DNA of 64,000 nucleotides from NCBI GenBank assembly GCA_017504965.1, contig JAFVQD010000018.1, positions 54,400 through 118,399 of the forward strand, written 5' to 3'. Made by a program: the position numbers and the translations under genes. The notes beneath the pieces were generated by a model. It saw nothing but the letters and a program-made list of their open reading frames with translations, searched no databases and was not told where the DNA came from. This DNA comes from Bacteroidales bacterium. GTDB lineage: Bacteria; Bacteroidota; Bacteroidia; Bacteroidales; UBA932. This document shows positions 49,243-58,134 of this stretch, piece after piece (position 1 is the first letter of the stretch; each line of letters begins with the position of its first letter).

Positions 49243-49806
49243 CTATTTCTCCAATTTTGCCATTTCGGCGTCAAAAGTTTTCTGGAACTGGAATTTATCA
49301 AATTCAAGAGCCAGTTTCTCATCTTTAGAGATAGCATCTACAGTGTTTTTAACAACAGGTTCTTTAGACATCTCTACATTGATGTAGTACTGGTATTTAC
49401 CCTCTTTACTCTGGAATACTTTTTCCTCTTTAACTACCACACCTTCCAAAACTTGGTTAACAACCTGGCGTGAAGTCTCTTCAAATTTAGCAGCAAACTC
49501 CTGTTTGTTACCTACAGTCACTTGGTTAAGATACTGCTCAGAAACAGCTTTGATGGTAGACTGGATAGAAGAAGCAATCTCAGTACGGGCGTTAAGTGTA
49601 GCGATTTTCTTAGCTGTCACTAGATCTGGGCTTTCACCGATACCGGTAGCACGGAAAAAGTTTGCATCTGAACGATACTCTTTAGATGATAGAGGAACAG
49701 AAACCTCTTTAAGATCACTTGTAACTGCTTTAGGGGCACCACAAGAGAAGAACATAGGCATCACAGCGATAGCAGCAACTACCTTGAAGAATTTGTTAAA
49801 TTTCAT
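49243..49806 (-). CDS. LPP20-like lipoprotein
   Basis: A 187-aa lipoprotein (AVMPMFFSCG, Cys about 22). The body has RATGIGESPDLVTAKKIATLNAR in outline (key parts ATGIGES and AKKIATLNAR), the pattern of the LPP20 family of envelope lipoproteins. Function is unknown. It has its own promoter box and terminator. Confidence 0.8.
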   Translation of the reverse strand: MKFNKFFKVVAAIAVMPMFFSCGAPKAVTSDLKEVSVPLSSKEYRSDANFFRATGIGESPDLVTAKKIATLNARTEIASSIQSTIKAVSEQYLNQVTVGNKQEFAAKFEETSRQVVNQVLEGVVVKEEKVFQSKEGKYQYYINVEMSKEPVVKNTVDAISKDEKLALEFDKFQFQKTFDAEMAKLEK

Positions 49807-49847
49807 AACTTTTAAGATTTATTTAAGTAATTAGTTTTCTTGATTTG

Positions 49848-49855
49848 CAAATTTA
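49848..49855 (-). promoter_or_regulatory. -7 promoter box of the LPP20-like gene
   Basis: TAAATTTG on the minus strand, 42 bp before the ATG. Confidence 0.55.
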
Positions 49856-49918
49856 TAAAAAATAATGGAGTTATCACCAAATTGTGACAACTCCATCATC
49901 ATTTTTTTTATTTTCGGA

Positions 49919-50917
49919 CTACAGTTTGTCGTTGCTGCCCAAAACATTGATAATTTTATGCTTGTAAAGCTTCTCCATATTGTCTCTTGCAGGGCCAAGA
50001 TATTTGCGAGGGTCGAACTCAGCAGGTTTCTCCACGAAAGTTTTGCGGATGGCAGCGGTCATAGCCAGACGTGAGTCAGAGTCGATATTGATCTTGCAAA
50101 CTGCAGATTTGGCAGACTCTCTCAGCCACTCCTCAGGGATACCGATAGCTGCTTTTAGGGCACCACCGTATTTGTTGATGGTCTCCACTTCCTCCTCAGG
50201 AACTGAAGAAGAGCCGTGAAGTACGATAGGGAAGCCTGGAAGCTTCTCCTCTACTGCTTTCAACACGTCGAATGCAAGTGGTGGAGGTACCATTTTACCG
50301 GTCTGAGGATCGATAGTACACTGCTCAGGGGTAAATTTGTATGCTCCGTGTGAAGTACCGATAGAGATAGCAAGTGAATCACAGCCTGTACGGGTAGCGA
50401 AGTCGATTACCTCTTCAGGGTTAGTGTAGGTGTGGTGGTCTGAAGATACCTCATCTTCAACACCGGCCAATACACCAAGTTCACCCTCAACAGTCACATC
50501 GAACTGGTGAGCATACTCTACCACTTTCTTGGTAAGGGCCACGTTCTCTTCGTAAGGGAGGTGTGAACCGTCGATCATCACTGAAGAGAAACCTGAGTCG
50601 ATACAGCTTTTGCAAGTCTCGAAAGTGTCACCGTGGTCGAGGTGAAGAACGATCTGAGGCTTCTCACAGCCAAGCTCTTTAGCGTACTCTACTGCACCCT
50701 GAGCCATATATCTTAGAAGTGTAGCATTTGCATATTGACGGGCACCTTTAGATACCTGAAGGATAACAGGAGATTTGGTCTCCACAGCAGCTTTGATGAT
50801 AGCCTGCATCTGCTCCATATTGTTGAAGTTGAAAGCAGGGATGGCGTAACCGCCTTCGATCGCTTTGGCAAACATCTCTCGGGTGTTAACCAAGCCTAAA
50901 TCTTTATATGATACCAT
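49919..50917 (-). CDS. fbaA: Class II fructose-bisphosphate aldolase
   Basis: It splits fructose 1,6-bisphosphate in glycolysis and works in reverse in gluconeogenesis. The 332-aa form from 50917 begins MVSYKDLGLVNTREMF; the upstream extension lies near the promoter. Zinc ligands are in LHLDHGDTFE and in the TSHGAYKF and LHGSSSVP segments, and SVMIDGSHLPYEEN is the class II signature. Divergent from gmk. Confidence 0.95.
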   Translation of the reverse strand: MVSYKDLGLVNTREMFAKAIEGGYAIPAFNFNNMEQMQAIIKAAVETKSPVILQVSKGARQYANATLLRYMAQGAVEYAKELGCEKPQIVLHLDHGDTFETCKSCIDSGFSSVMIDGSHLPYEENVALTKKVVEYAHQFDVTVEGELGVLAGVEDEVSSDHHTYTNPEEVIDFATRTGCDSLAISIGTSHGAYKFTPEQCTIDPQTGKMVPPPLAFDVLKAVEEKLPGFPIVLHGSSSVPEEEVETINKYGGALKAAIGIPEEWLRESAKSAVCKINIDSDSRLAMTAAIRKTFVEKPAEFDPRKYLGPARDNMEKLYKHKIINVLGSNDKL

Positions 50918-50968
50918 AATATTTATATTGTTTAAATTTATAAATCTCAATTTGTGTCAAAAATCGCG

Positions 50969-50976
50969 CAAAAATA
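50969..50976 (-). promoter_or_regulatory. -7 promoter box of fbaA
   Basis: TATTTTTG on the minus strand, 52 bp before the fbaA start. It is one arm of a palindrome with the gmk box. Confidence 0.6.
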
Positions 50977-50978
50977 GA

Positions 50979-50986
50979 TATTTTTG
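50979..50986 (+). promoter_or_regulatory. -7 promoter box of gmk
   Basis: TATTTTTG on the plus strand, 27 bp before the gmk ATG and only 2 bp from the fbaA box. The two together form CAAAAATA-ga-TATTTTTG. Confidence 0.6.
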
Positions 50987-51013
50987 CCGAAATTTTAGAA
51001 AAAAATCATCACA

Positions 51014-51601
51014 ATGGCATCTGAGATCAAACCTACCAATAAAGTGATCATATTCTCTGCCCCCTCCGGGTCAGGAAAAAGCACTGTAGTGAACCACCTT
51101 CTGAAAAAATACCCTTTTCTCGAGTTCTCCATATCAGCCACATCCAGAGCACCTCGCGGCCAGGAGCAGAACGGGAAGGAGTATTTCTTCTTCTCCACAG
51201 AGGAGTTCGAGAGGCTGATCAGCGAAGATGCATTTGTAGAGTATGAAGAGGTCTACAAAGGGTCATATTACGGCACACTCAAAAGTGAGATAGAGAGGAT
51301 TTGGGCCAAAGGGCACACTATCCTGTTCGACATCGATGTCAAAGGTGGGGTAAACATCAAAAGGATATTCGGAGATGCCGCCTTGGCAGTATTTGTCAAA
51401 GCCCCTTCGGTAGAGGAGCTCCGCAGCAGACTGGTGGGCCGTGGCACAGACACCCCCGAGGCGATAGAGAAGAGGGTGGCCAAAGCCGAGGAGGAGCTCA
51501 CCTATGAAAAGTATTTCGATGTGGTTCTGGTCAATGACGATCTCAGCACCTCACTTGCACAGGCAGAGGGGCTGATTGACAGCTTTGTACTAAATAAATA
51601 A
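51014..51601 (+). CDS. gmk: Guanylate kinase
   Basis: It converts GMP to GDP. The 195-aa protein has the P-loop APSGSGKST, the GMP-binding SATSRAPRGQEQNGKEYFF region (SATSRAPR, GKEY), and DIDVKGGVNIK. Normal length. nadD follows after 5 bp. Confidence 0.96.
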   Translation: MASEIKPTNKVIIFSAPSGSGKSTVVNHLLKKYPFLEFSISATSRAPRGQEQNGKEYFFFSTEEFERLISEDAFVEYEEVYKGSYYGTLKSEIERIWAKGHTILFDIDVKGGVNIKRIFGDAALAVFVKAPSVEELRSRLVGRGTDTPEAIEKRVAKAEEELTYEKYFDVVLVNDDLSTSLAQAEGLIDSFVLNK

Positions 51602-51606
51602 CATAT

Positions 51607-52170
51607 ATGCGCTGCGCCCTCTTCTTCGGTTCGTTCAACCCTATCCACTTCGGACACCTGAATATCGCCCGCTACCTCCTGGAGCAGTGCGACATAGAAC
51701 AGGTGCGTCTGATTGTCTCCCCGAAGAACCCCCTCAAGGATGCCAGCATCATTGCAGATCCGGCATTGCGCCTGGCGCAGACCAGAAAAGAGGTATCAGA
51801 GCTCCCTTTGTCGGAAGAATTGAAAGCTAAAATTTGCGTTTCGGATGTGGAATTCCACCTCACCCCTCCCCTATACACCATAAACACCCTTCGCTATATA
51901 AAAGGGTCAGAGCCTGATAATGAGCACATTCTTATCATTGGAGGCGATAATATCAGGATCATCGAGAGGTGGTACAGATGGGAGCAGATACTGCAAGAGT
52001 TCGAGGTTTGGGTCTATCCTCGCGGCGGGGTAGATGATTCGGAGCTCTGCAGACAATATGACTCACTGCCCCAAACAAAAAAGGTGCGCTACCTGAGAGA
52101 CGCACCTCTTTATAATATATCTTCTACCGAAATAAGAAACTCTACTCGTAAAGCGGGTGATGGGCAATAA
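51607..52170 (+). CDS. nadD: Nicotinate-nucleotide adenylyltransferase
   Basis: It forms deamido-NAD in NAD synthesis. The 187-aa protein has the nucleotidyltransferase motif GSFNPIHFGHLNIA, SPKNPLK, GGDNIRIIERW and the C-terminal ISSTEIRN. It is probably cotranscribed with gmk. Its 3' end overlaps the convergent pseudouridine synthase gene by 29 bp. Confidence 0.95.
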   Translation: MRCALFFGSFNPIHFGHLNIARYLLEQCDIEQVRLIVSPKNPLKDASIIADPALRLAQTRKEVSELPLSEELKAKICVSDVEFHLTPPLYTINTLRYIKGSEPDNEHILIIGGDNIRIIERWYRWEQILQEFEVWVYPRGGVDDSELCRQYDSLPQTKKVRYLRDAPLYNISSTEIRNSTRKAGDGQ

Positions 52171-52846
52171 TCTCCACCCTCTCCTTTTTTACAGGGTGGA
52201 CAAATGAGACGCTGTATGCGTGAAGCGATATTCCGCCGTCCCTATTGCTCCTGCGGGCACCATATTTCAAATCACCCTTTATCACAGAACCGATAGTGGA
52301 AAGCTGACACCTGATCTGATGGTGCCTCCCTGTCAGCAGCTCCACCTCCACCAGGAAATAGTTGATAGTGGGGTGCAGCAGCCTGTACCTGAGCTTTGAC
52401 TCTTTGGCACCACTTTTTGGCTGGGTGTATGCGTAGGATTTATTCTGCTTTTCATTGCGGTACAGATAGTGGACCAGCTCCCCCTCCTGAGGTTCGGGGC
52501 ATTTTTCCACCAGAGCGCGGTACCTTTTCTGGATCTTGTCCCCCTCCGAGCGGAACATCTCATTCAGGCGCTCCAGAGCCTTTGAGGTCTTGGCAAAAAT
52601 AACCACACCGCTGACAGGGCGGTCGAGCCTGTGGGGCACACCCATAAACACCTGCCCCGGCTTCGAATCCCTCTGAGCCACGAAAGCTTTCAGAGTATCC
52701 GACAGGGGCTCGTCTCCGGTCTTGTCCCCCTGGACAATCTCTCCCACCTTTTTATTCATAACCAGCAGGTGGTTATCTTCGTAGAGGATCCTCGAAGCGA
52801 TATCCTCATACTCAGCGACGGGTATATGACGGTAGACTCCCGACAT
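52142..52846 (-). CDS. RluA-family pseudouridine synthase
   Basis: A 234-aa enzyme that isomerises uridines in rRNA or tRNA. It has the catalytic Asp motif PHRLDRPVSGVVIFAKT, EDNHLLVMNKKVG and the GRHHQIRCQLS motif. There is no S4 domain, so it is a short RluA-type member; the modified position cannot be told. Its ATG overlaps the stop of panB (TAATG), indicating translational coupling. Confidence 0.9.
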   Translation of the reverse strand: MSGVYRHIPVAEYEDIASRILYEDNHLLVMNKKVGEIVQGDKTGDEPLSDTLKAFVAQRDSKPGQVFMGVPHRLDRPVSGVVIFAKTSKALERLNEMFRSEGDKIQKRYRALVEKCPEPQEGELVHYLYRNEKQNKSYAYTQPKSGAKESKLRYRLLHPTINYFLVEVELLTGRHHQIRCQLSTIGSVIKGDLKYGARRSNRDGGISLHAYSVSFVHPVKKERVEIIAHHPLYE

Positions 52847-53661
52847 TAATATTGCTCTTTTTCGTTAGGGAAATCCTGGCTCTTAACATCCTCCACATAC
52901 TGCGAAAAGGCCTTCAGGCACTCATCGTGCAGATTTGCATAGCGGCGGAGGAACTTGGGTGAAAAGTTATTGGTCAGACCGAGCATATCGTGCATTACCA
53001 GCACCTGACCATCGACGTGTCTCCCTGCACCTATACCGATAACAGGAATTGTCAGTCTCTCTGCCACTTTTTTGCCAAGTTCTGCAGGGATTTTCTCCAG
53101 AACCAGGGCGAAACAGCCTGCCTCCTCCAGGGCAATGGCATCCTCTATCAATTTGGCAGCCTCTGCCTCCTCCTTGGCACGAACTGCGTATGTACCGAAC
53201 TTATGGATGGACTGCGGAGTGAGTCCGAGGTGCCCCATTACCGGGATCCCTGCACACAGGATGCGTTCGATAGACTCCAGCACCTCCTGGCCACCCTCCA
53301 GTTTGACAGCATCGGCCTCCGACTCTTTCATAATGCGGATAGCATTGCTCAAAGCGAATTTGGAGTTTCCCTGATATGTACCGAAAGGCATATCTACCAC
53401 TACCAGAGGGTTTTTCACTGCTCGCATAACACTCTGCGCGTGGTAAATCATCTGATCGATGGTGATAGGAAGGGTGGTCTCGTGACCTGCCATTACATTT
53501 GCAGCAGAGTCACCCACCAGAATAATATCGATATTGGCCTCATTGACGATGCTGGCCATAGTATAATCGTAAGCGGTAATCATAGCGATTTTCTCACCTG
53601 CCCTTTTCATTTCCAGTAGTCTATGGGTGGTCATCACCCTGTTTTTCCCTTCAACTGACAT
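52846..53661 (-). CDS. panB: Ketopantoate hydroxymethyltransferase
   Basis: The first committed step of pantothenate synthesis, using methylene-tetrahydrofolate. The 271-aa protein has [12 protein letters not shown], the metal-binding [26 protein letters not shown] and [20 protein letters not shown] in outline. Length fits. The downstream pseudouridine synthase overlaps it by 1 bp. Confidence 0.96.
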   Translation of the reverse strand: MSVEGKNRVMTTHRLLEMKRAGEKIAMITAYDYTMASIVNEANIDIILVGDSAANVMAGHETTLPITIDQMIYHAQSVMRAVKNPLVVVDMPFGTYQGNSKFALSNAIRIMKESEADAVKLEGGQEVLESIERILCAGIPVMGHLGLTPQSIHKFGTYAVRAKEEAEAAKLIEDAIALEEAGCFALVLEKIPAELGKKVAERLTIPVIGIGAGRHVDGQVLVMHDMLGLTNNFSPKFLRRYANLHDECLKAFSQYVEDVKSQDFPNEKEQY

Positions 53662-53817
53662 AATAGTAATAAATAGGTATTAGAAATTTTATGCAAAGCA
53701 ATAAAATAATAATGAGAAGAGCAAATTCTGACAAGGTGGCAGTTTTATTCTTTGGCACAAGATTAGTTATATGAAGTTGCGTAACAAAATTGAAACGATT
53801 AAAAAATATATAACATT

Positions 53818-55728
53818 ATGGGAAAAATTATTGGTATTGACCTTGGAACCACCAACTCTTGTGTGGCAGTAATGGAAGGTAACGAGCCTTCAGTAATTAT
53901 CAACAGCGAAGGTAAAAGAACCACCCCTTCAGTAGTGGCTTTTGCTGACAATGGTGAAAGAAAAATCGGTGATCCTGCTAAAAGACAGGCGATTACTAAC
54001 CCTCTAAAGACTATCTTCTCTATCAAGAGATTTATGGGTGAGCCTTATGATAAAGTTCAGACCGAGATCAGTCGCGTACCTTATGCCATCTCAAGAGGTG
54101 ACAACGGTACAGCACGTGTAAACATCGACGGTCGTCTCTACTCACCACAGGAGATCTCAGCTATGATCCTTCAGAAGATGAAAAAGACTGCAGAGGACTA
54201 TCTTGGTCAGGAGGTGACAGAGGCTGTCATCACAGTACCTGCATACTTCAGCGACTCACAGAGACAGGCTACCAAAGAGGCCGGTGAGATCGCAGGTCTG
54301 ACAGTAAGACGTATCATCAACGAGCCTACCGCAGCTGCACTTGCATATGGTATGGACAAGAAAAATAAAGATATGAAGGTAGCGGTGTATGACCTCGGTG
54401 GTGGTACATTCGATATCTCTATCCTCGAGCTTGGTGACGGCGTATTCGAAGTAAAATCTACAAACGGTGACACACACCTTGGCGGTGACGACTTCGACCA
54501 CAGAATCATCGAATGGCTTGCAGCAGAGTTCAAAGCTGAGAACAGCGGCATCGACTTGACTAAAGACCCTATGGCACTTCAGAGACTTAAAGAGGCTGCC
54601 GAAAAAGCTAAAATCGAGCTCTCAAGCCAGACATCTACAGAGATCAACCTACCTTATATTATGCCTGTAGACGGTGTTCCAAAACACCTGGTTAAGACCC
54701 TTACCCGTGCCAAATTCGAGCAAATCTGCGATGACCTTATCCAGAGAACCATCGAGCCTTGCCGTAAAGCACTTAGCGACGCAGGTCTTCAAGCATCAGA
54801 GATCGACGAGGTACTTTTGGTTGGTGGATCTACCCGTATCCCTGCCATCCAGCAGATCGTAGAGAAATTCTTCGGTAAAGTTCCTTCAAAAGGTGTTAAC
54901 CCTGACGAGGTAGTAGCTATCGGTGCAGCTATCCAGGGTGGTGTACTTGCCGGCGATGTAAAAGACGTCCTTCTACTTGACGTTACCCCTCTATCACTTG
55001 GTATCGAGACCCTTGGCGGTGTAATGACCAAACTTATCGAGTCTAACACTACCATCCCTACCAAGAAATCGGAGGTATTCTCTACCGCAAGCGACAATCA
55101 GCCATCTGTAGAGATCCACGTACTTCAGGGTGAACGCTCTATGGCTCGTGACAACAAGACCATCGGCCGCTTCCACTTGGACGGTATCACCCCTGCTCCA
55201 CGCGGCGTGCCACAGATCGAAGTTACCTTCGACATCGATGCCAACGGTATCCTCAACGTATCTGCCAAAGACAAATCTACCGGCAAAGAGCAGAAGATCC
55301 GTATCGAAGCATCATCAGGTCTTAGCGATGACGAGATCAAGAGAATGCGTGATGAGGCTAAAGCCAATGAGGCAGCTGACAAAGCAGAGAAGGAGCGCAT
55401 CGACAAGATCAACGGAGCTGACGCAATGATCTTCCAGAGCGAGAAGAACCTTAAAGAGTATGGCGACAAGATCCCTGCTGACAAGAAAGGTGCTATCGAA
55501 TCTGCTCTGAACGGACTTAAAGAGGCTCACAAATCTGGCGATTTGACAGCTATCGACAAAGCTACCGAAGCACTTAACAACGCTTGGCATGCAGCTTCAG
55601 AGGATATGGCCAAAGCAGCTCAGGCTGCCGGAGCTAACCCAGGTGCCGGTCCTCAGCAAGGCCCTACCCCTGGCGCAGACCAGAAAGACGGCGAAGTGAC
55701 CGACGTAGACTTCGAAGAGGTCAAGTAG
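53818..55728 (+). CDS. dnaK: Chaperone DnaK (Hsp70)
   Basis: The ATP-driven Hsp70 chaperone. The 636-aa protein has [12 protein letters not shown], the [13 protein letters not shown] and [14 protein letters not shown] nucleotide motifs, the substrate-binding domain (about 385-500) and a Gly/Pro-rich tail ending [10 protein letters not shown], close to the EEVK-type bacterial terminus. grpE and dnaJ are in a separate operon about 6 kb upstream. No CIRCE element is visible. Confidence 0.98.
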   Translation: MGKIIGIDLGTTNSCVAVMEGNEPSVIINSEGKRTTPSVVAFADNGERKIGDPAKRQAITNPLKTIFSIKRFMGEPYDKVQTEISRVPYAISRGDNGTARVNIDGRLYSPQEISAMILQKMKKTAEDYLGQEVTEAVITVPAYFSDSQRQATKEAGEIAGLTVRRIINEPTAAALAYGMDKKNKDMKVAVYDLGGGTFDISILELGDGVFEVKSTNGDTHLGGDDFDHRIIEWLAAEFKAENSGIDLTKDPMALQRLKEAAEKAKIELSSQTSTEINLPYIMPVDGVPKHLVKTLTRAKFEQICDDLIQRTIEPCRKALSDAGLQASEIDEVLLVGGSTRIPAIQQIVEKFFGKVPSKGVNPDEVVAIGAAIQGGVLAGDVKDVLLLDVTPLSLGIETLGGVMTKLIESNTTIPTKKSEVFSTASDNQPSVEIHVLQGERSMARDNKTIGRFHLDGITPAPRGVPQIEVTFDIDANGILNVSAKDKSTGKEQKIRIEASSGLSDDEIKRMRDEAKANEAADKAEKERIDKINGADAMIFQSEKNLKEYGDKIPADKKGAIESALNGLKEAHKSGDLTAIDKATEALNNAWHAASEDMAKAAQAAGANPGAGPQQGPTPGADQKDGEVTDVDFEEVK

Positions 55729-55760
55729 TCTGAGATAACAAACGATAAAAATCGATAACT

Positions 55761-55795
55761 AAATAGGGTGTAGCTCAATGAGTTACACCCTATTT
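55761..55795 (+). terminator. Terminator of dnaK
   Basis: AAATAGGGTGTAGCTC pairs with GAGTTACACCCTATTT (one G-U), followed by CTTTTT, 33 bp after the dnaK stop. It marks the left border of the accessory island. Confidence 0.85.
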
Positions 55796-55851
55796 CTTTT
55801 TGTACAATTTTTCTTCAATTATGCTTGTATGTTGAAATATTGTTGTATATT

Positions 55852-55869
55852 ATGTACCATAAATGTACC
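55852..55869. promoter_or_regulatory. Paired ATGTACC repeats, candidate integrase arm sites
   Basis: ATGTACC occurs at 55852 and 55863, one helical turn apart, 70-85 bp upstream of the HTH gene that precedes the integrase remnant. Short direct repeats in this place can be arm-binding sites of tyrosine recombinases; this is inference. Confidence 0.35.
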
Positions 55870-55937
55870 GCGATAAAAAAGTAGATAATGTGCGTTATTT
55901 TAAATTTAAGTGTTTATAAATGAGATTTTAGCATACT

Positions 55938-56498
55938 ATGCCAGCAGCAAAATTTGAAATAATACGCAAATGCAAGATTTGTGGCGAAGAATTCCTTGCC
56001 AAAACCATTGACTCGTGGTATTGCTCGAAACGATGCTCGAGAATTGCATGGAAACGCAAAGACGATGAAAGGAAAAGAAATCTCAAGCTAGATGAAATCG
56101 TTAAAAGCATACCCAAGAAGCAAGATTATATAAAGGTTACTGAGGCATATGCGTTATTTGGTATTAGCCGGGACACTTTGTACCGCCTAATTCATAAGGG
56201 AACTATTTCGCACATTAATCTCGGGACAAAACAAATCAGAGTAAGCAAAGAAGAACTAATGAAACTTTATCCTCTTCGCAGAAAGGCTCTTGATAAACCT
56301 AAGACCGTAGCTAAAATATACCGCATGGAGGAAAAAGATTGTTATACGATTGGCGAAGTAAGCAAGAAAAACAAACTGGACAATAGTACGGTTTATCTAC
56401 ACATTCGTAAATACTCCATCCCTACTCGTCAAATAGGCAACTATGTCTATGTACCCAAGAAAGAAATTGATAATCTATATAAAGGAATGAAGATATGA
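55938..56498 (+). CDS. Excisionase-like protein: zinc ribbon plus two HTH domains
   Basis: A 186-aa DNA-binding protein. The N-terminus has a zinc-type set C12-x2-C15 and C29-x3-C33 (CKICGEEF, WYCSKRC). Two MerR/excisionase-like helix-turn-helix units follow: one around residues 58-110 (VTEAYALFGISRDTLYRLIH) and one around 132-183 (YTIGEVSKKNKLDNSTVYLHI). Its stop overlaps the integrase start by 4 bp. This pairing is common in Bacteroidota integrative elements and suggests control of integration or excision. Confidence 0.82.
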   Translation: MPAAKFEIIRKCKICGEEFLAKTIDSWYCSKRCSRIAWKRKDDERKRNLKLDEIVKSIPKKQDYIKVTEAYALFGISRDTLYRLIHKGTISHINLGTKQIRVSKEELMKLYPLRRKALDKPKTVAKIYRMEEKDCYTIGEVSKKNKLDNSTVYLHIRKYSIPTRQIGNYVYVPKKEIDNLYKGMKI

Positions 56499-57214
56499 AA
56501 AAGGCATTTGCAAATACAAGAGTTGCGGTAAAGCTTCGCAAATCCGAACATCACGAAGAGTGGTATCTATACCTTGAAGCATATCCAGTATTCGAACCAG
56601 GTAACGACAAGCCACAAAGAGTACGTGAATATTTGAATCGAATTATCAAGACGCCACTTTGGGATAAAACTCGCAATGCCCGTACCACTTCTGACGGGAA
56701 GAAAAGTTATAAGCCCAAAAGGGATTTGAACGGAGTCATTTTGTGCAAATCTCAATTGGATCAGGAAATGTGTCTCTACGCAGATGCCGTAAGACGAATC
56801 CGTCAGAAAGAATATGACAATGCCGCACTATATTCCGAAACTGATGCAGAACAAGCCGAACAATTAGAACGTTCACATGCAAATTTCATTGAATATTTCG
56901 ACCATGTACAAAAGACTCGTCATCGAAACAGTTCAGAATCAATCATCGTCAATTGGAGACGTGTATATGAACTGCTAAAAATCTTTGCCAAGGGTGATAC
57001 TCTTCTCTTTTCGCAAATAGACATGAAACTAATAGAATCATTCCGTACATTTATGATAAATGCTCCACAGGGAGGAAACAAGAGTGGTACTGTCTCACAG
57101 AATACGGCATCAACCTACTTTTCTATTTTTAAGGCTGCACTCAAACAGGCTTTTATAGATGGCTATCTTACTGTGGATATTGCTGCCCCATATTGGTGGT
57201 CAAGATTGGTCTAG
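56495..57214 (+). pseudogene. Tyrosine integrase, truncated before its catalytic domain
   Basis: 239 aa: an arm-type DNA-binding region (about 1-110) and a core-binding SAM-like domain (about 120-228, ending AALKQAFIDGYLTVDI). Full-length relatives run to about 400 residues and carry the catalytic Arg-His-Arg-His/Tyr domain after this point. Here homology stops near 57180 and a short unrelated tail (PYWWSRLV) leads to a stop. The last 47 bp also encode the end of a small gene on the other strand, which marks a recombination junction. It cannot be an active recombinase. Confidence 0.85.
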
Positions 57215-57440
57215 GTTCCCCTTTATATATTATAGGTATAAGCTTCATCACATATCCTACCATAATAATGCTAAGACTATATAGTAGTTTGAGTACAATA
57301 TAGCAGCCAACCAACACTATTGGAAGATATGCCAATTTTATAGATAGCATCTCACAAATTCGAAAAGCAACCAACGATGCCAATAGCACCGAGACTAATT
57401 CTATTGTCAACTTTTGCAGTGTATATTGTTTCTTACTCAT
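57168..57440 (-). CDS. Small membrane protein of unknown function
   Basis: A 90-aa protein with two membrane helices (about 14-32 and 36-66) and a basic N-terminus (MSKKQYTLQK). It has its own promoter box (TACCTTTG, 25 bp upstream), which supports it as a real gene. The C-terminal part overlaps the truncated integrase end, so its own 3' end may also have been altered at the junction. Family not recognised. Confidence 0.6.
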   Translation of the reverse strand: MSKKQYTLQKLTIELVSVLLASLVAFRICEMLSIKLAYLPIVLVGCYIVLKLLYSLSIIMVGYVMKLIPIIYKGEPRPILTTNMGQQYPQ

Positions 57441-57464
57441 ACCTATTTTTGTTTATTTCACATG

Positions 57465-57472
57465 CAAAGGTA
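57465..57472 (-). promoter_or_regulatory. -7 promoter box of the small membrane protein gene
   Basis: TACCTTTG on the minus strand, 25 bp before the ATG at 57440. Confidence 0.55.
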
Positions 57473-57872
57473 TAGATAATTTTCGTAAATAACGAAAGAC
57501 AAAAATAGGCTAACAGCCTTGTTAATCAGGAGTATGGGAAGCCAAAGGAAAAGAAAGAAGACAAGTGAAAAAGAAATCATAAGAAAATGATAACAACTGA
57601 AAAGAAATCAAACAAAATTCAGTATAAGTTAATGTTTGTTAAGTATTCAAAGGAAGAGATTTTTAGCTCAAATCACAATGTTTTTTGTGACTTTTATATG
57701 GATTTGCATTATATAAACAGCGTTGGCAAAGTACGAAGAAGTTGAGCTATAAGTGGTAAAAATATGGGTTATAGCTCAAGCACTCATGGCAATTCAATGA
57801 TGGATATGGGTACTTTAACAGATTACTTATAATTAGCATCTTTAAATATTCACGATTTACAGAAAATATTTG

Positions 57873-57880
57873 TAATTTTG
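57873..57880 (+). promoter_or_regulatory. -7 promoter box of the four-gene accessory operon
   Basis: TAATTTTG, 25 bp before the XRE ATG at 57905. The TTG at 57878 within it could be misread as a start. With flanking bases it also matches GTANNTTTGC, the core recalled for CTnDOT-type integration sites. Confidence 0.6.
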
Positions 57881-57904
57881 CACAAAACGCAAAGAAGTTG
57901 CATC

Positions 57905-58111
57905 ATGAGCAAGGAAGATATAAACAGATTGAAAATAGTTCTCGTGGAACAGAAACGTACAGCAAAGTGGTTAGCAGAACAAATAGGTCGAGACCCTGCC
58001 ACTGTCTCTAAATGGTGTACAAATACTGTACAGCCAACACTTGACACTTTACGTCAGGTGGCGAATTTGCTTGATGTGGATATAAAGGAACTACTCAATT
58101 CATCAAAATAA
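57905..58111 (+). CDS. XRE-family HTH regulator, first gene of the accessory operon
   Basis: A 68-aa Cro/CI-type DNA-binding protein: RLKIVLVEQKRTAKWLAEQIG, recognised by its AKWLAEQIG helix, then RDPATVSKWCTN as the recognition helix and VANLLDVDIKELL at the end. The ATG at 57905 is chosen because the longer frame starts inside the promoter box. The next gene begins 23 bp later. It probably represses its own operon. Confidence 0.85.
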   Translation: MSKEDINRLKIVLVEQKRTAKWLAEQIGRDPATVSKWCTNTVQPTLDTLRQVANLLDVDIKELLNSSK

Positions 58112-58134
58112 GAACCAGTTATACATTATTATAT

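Larger units (their letters stand above)
57441..57904. other. 464-bp gene-free stretch
   Basis: AT-rich, purine-rich DNA between the truncated element and the defence-like operon. It holds the minus-strand promoter box at 57465-57472 and the plus-strand box at 57873-57880. An AAATATT/AATATTT pair (57844 and 57865) might be an operator but is weak in such AT-rich DNA. Nothing else is evident. Confidence 0.7.

Noticed and set aside
53662..53817. CIRCE or heat-shock promoter upstream of dnaK
   Set aside because: No CIRCE-like inverted repeat is visible, and the nearest TAnnTTTG-like sequence has an extra base, so no promoter is called.
57531..57587. 18-codon basic peptide frame (MGSQRKRKKTSEKEIIRK)
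   Set aside because: The ribosome-binding-like AGGAG lies only 1 nt from the ATG and the sequence is simple lysine-rich, A-rich DNA.
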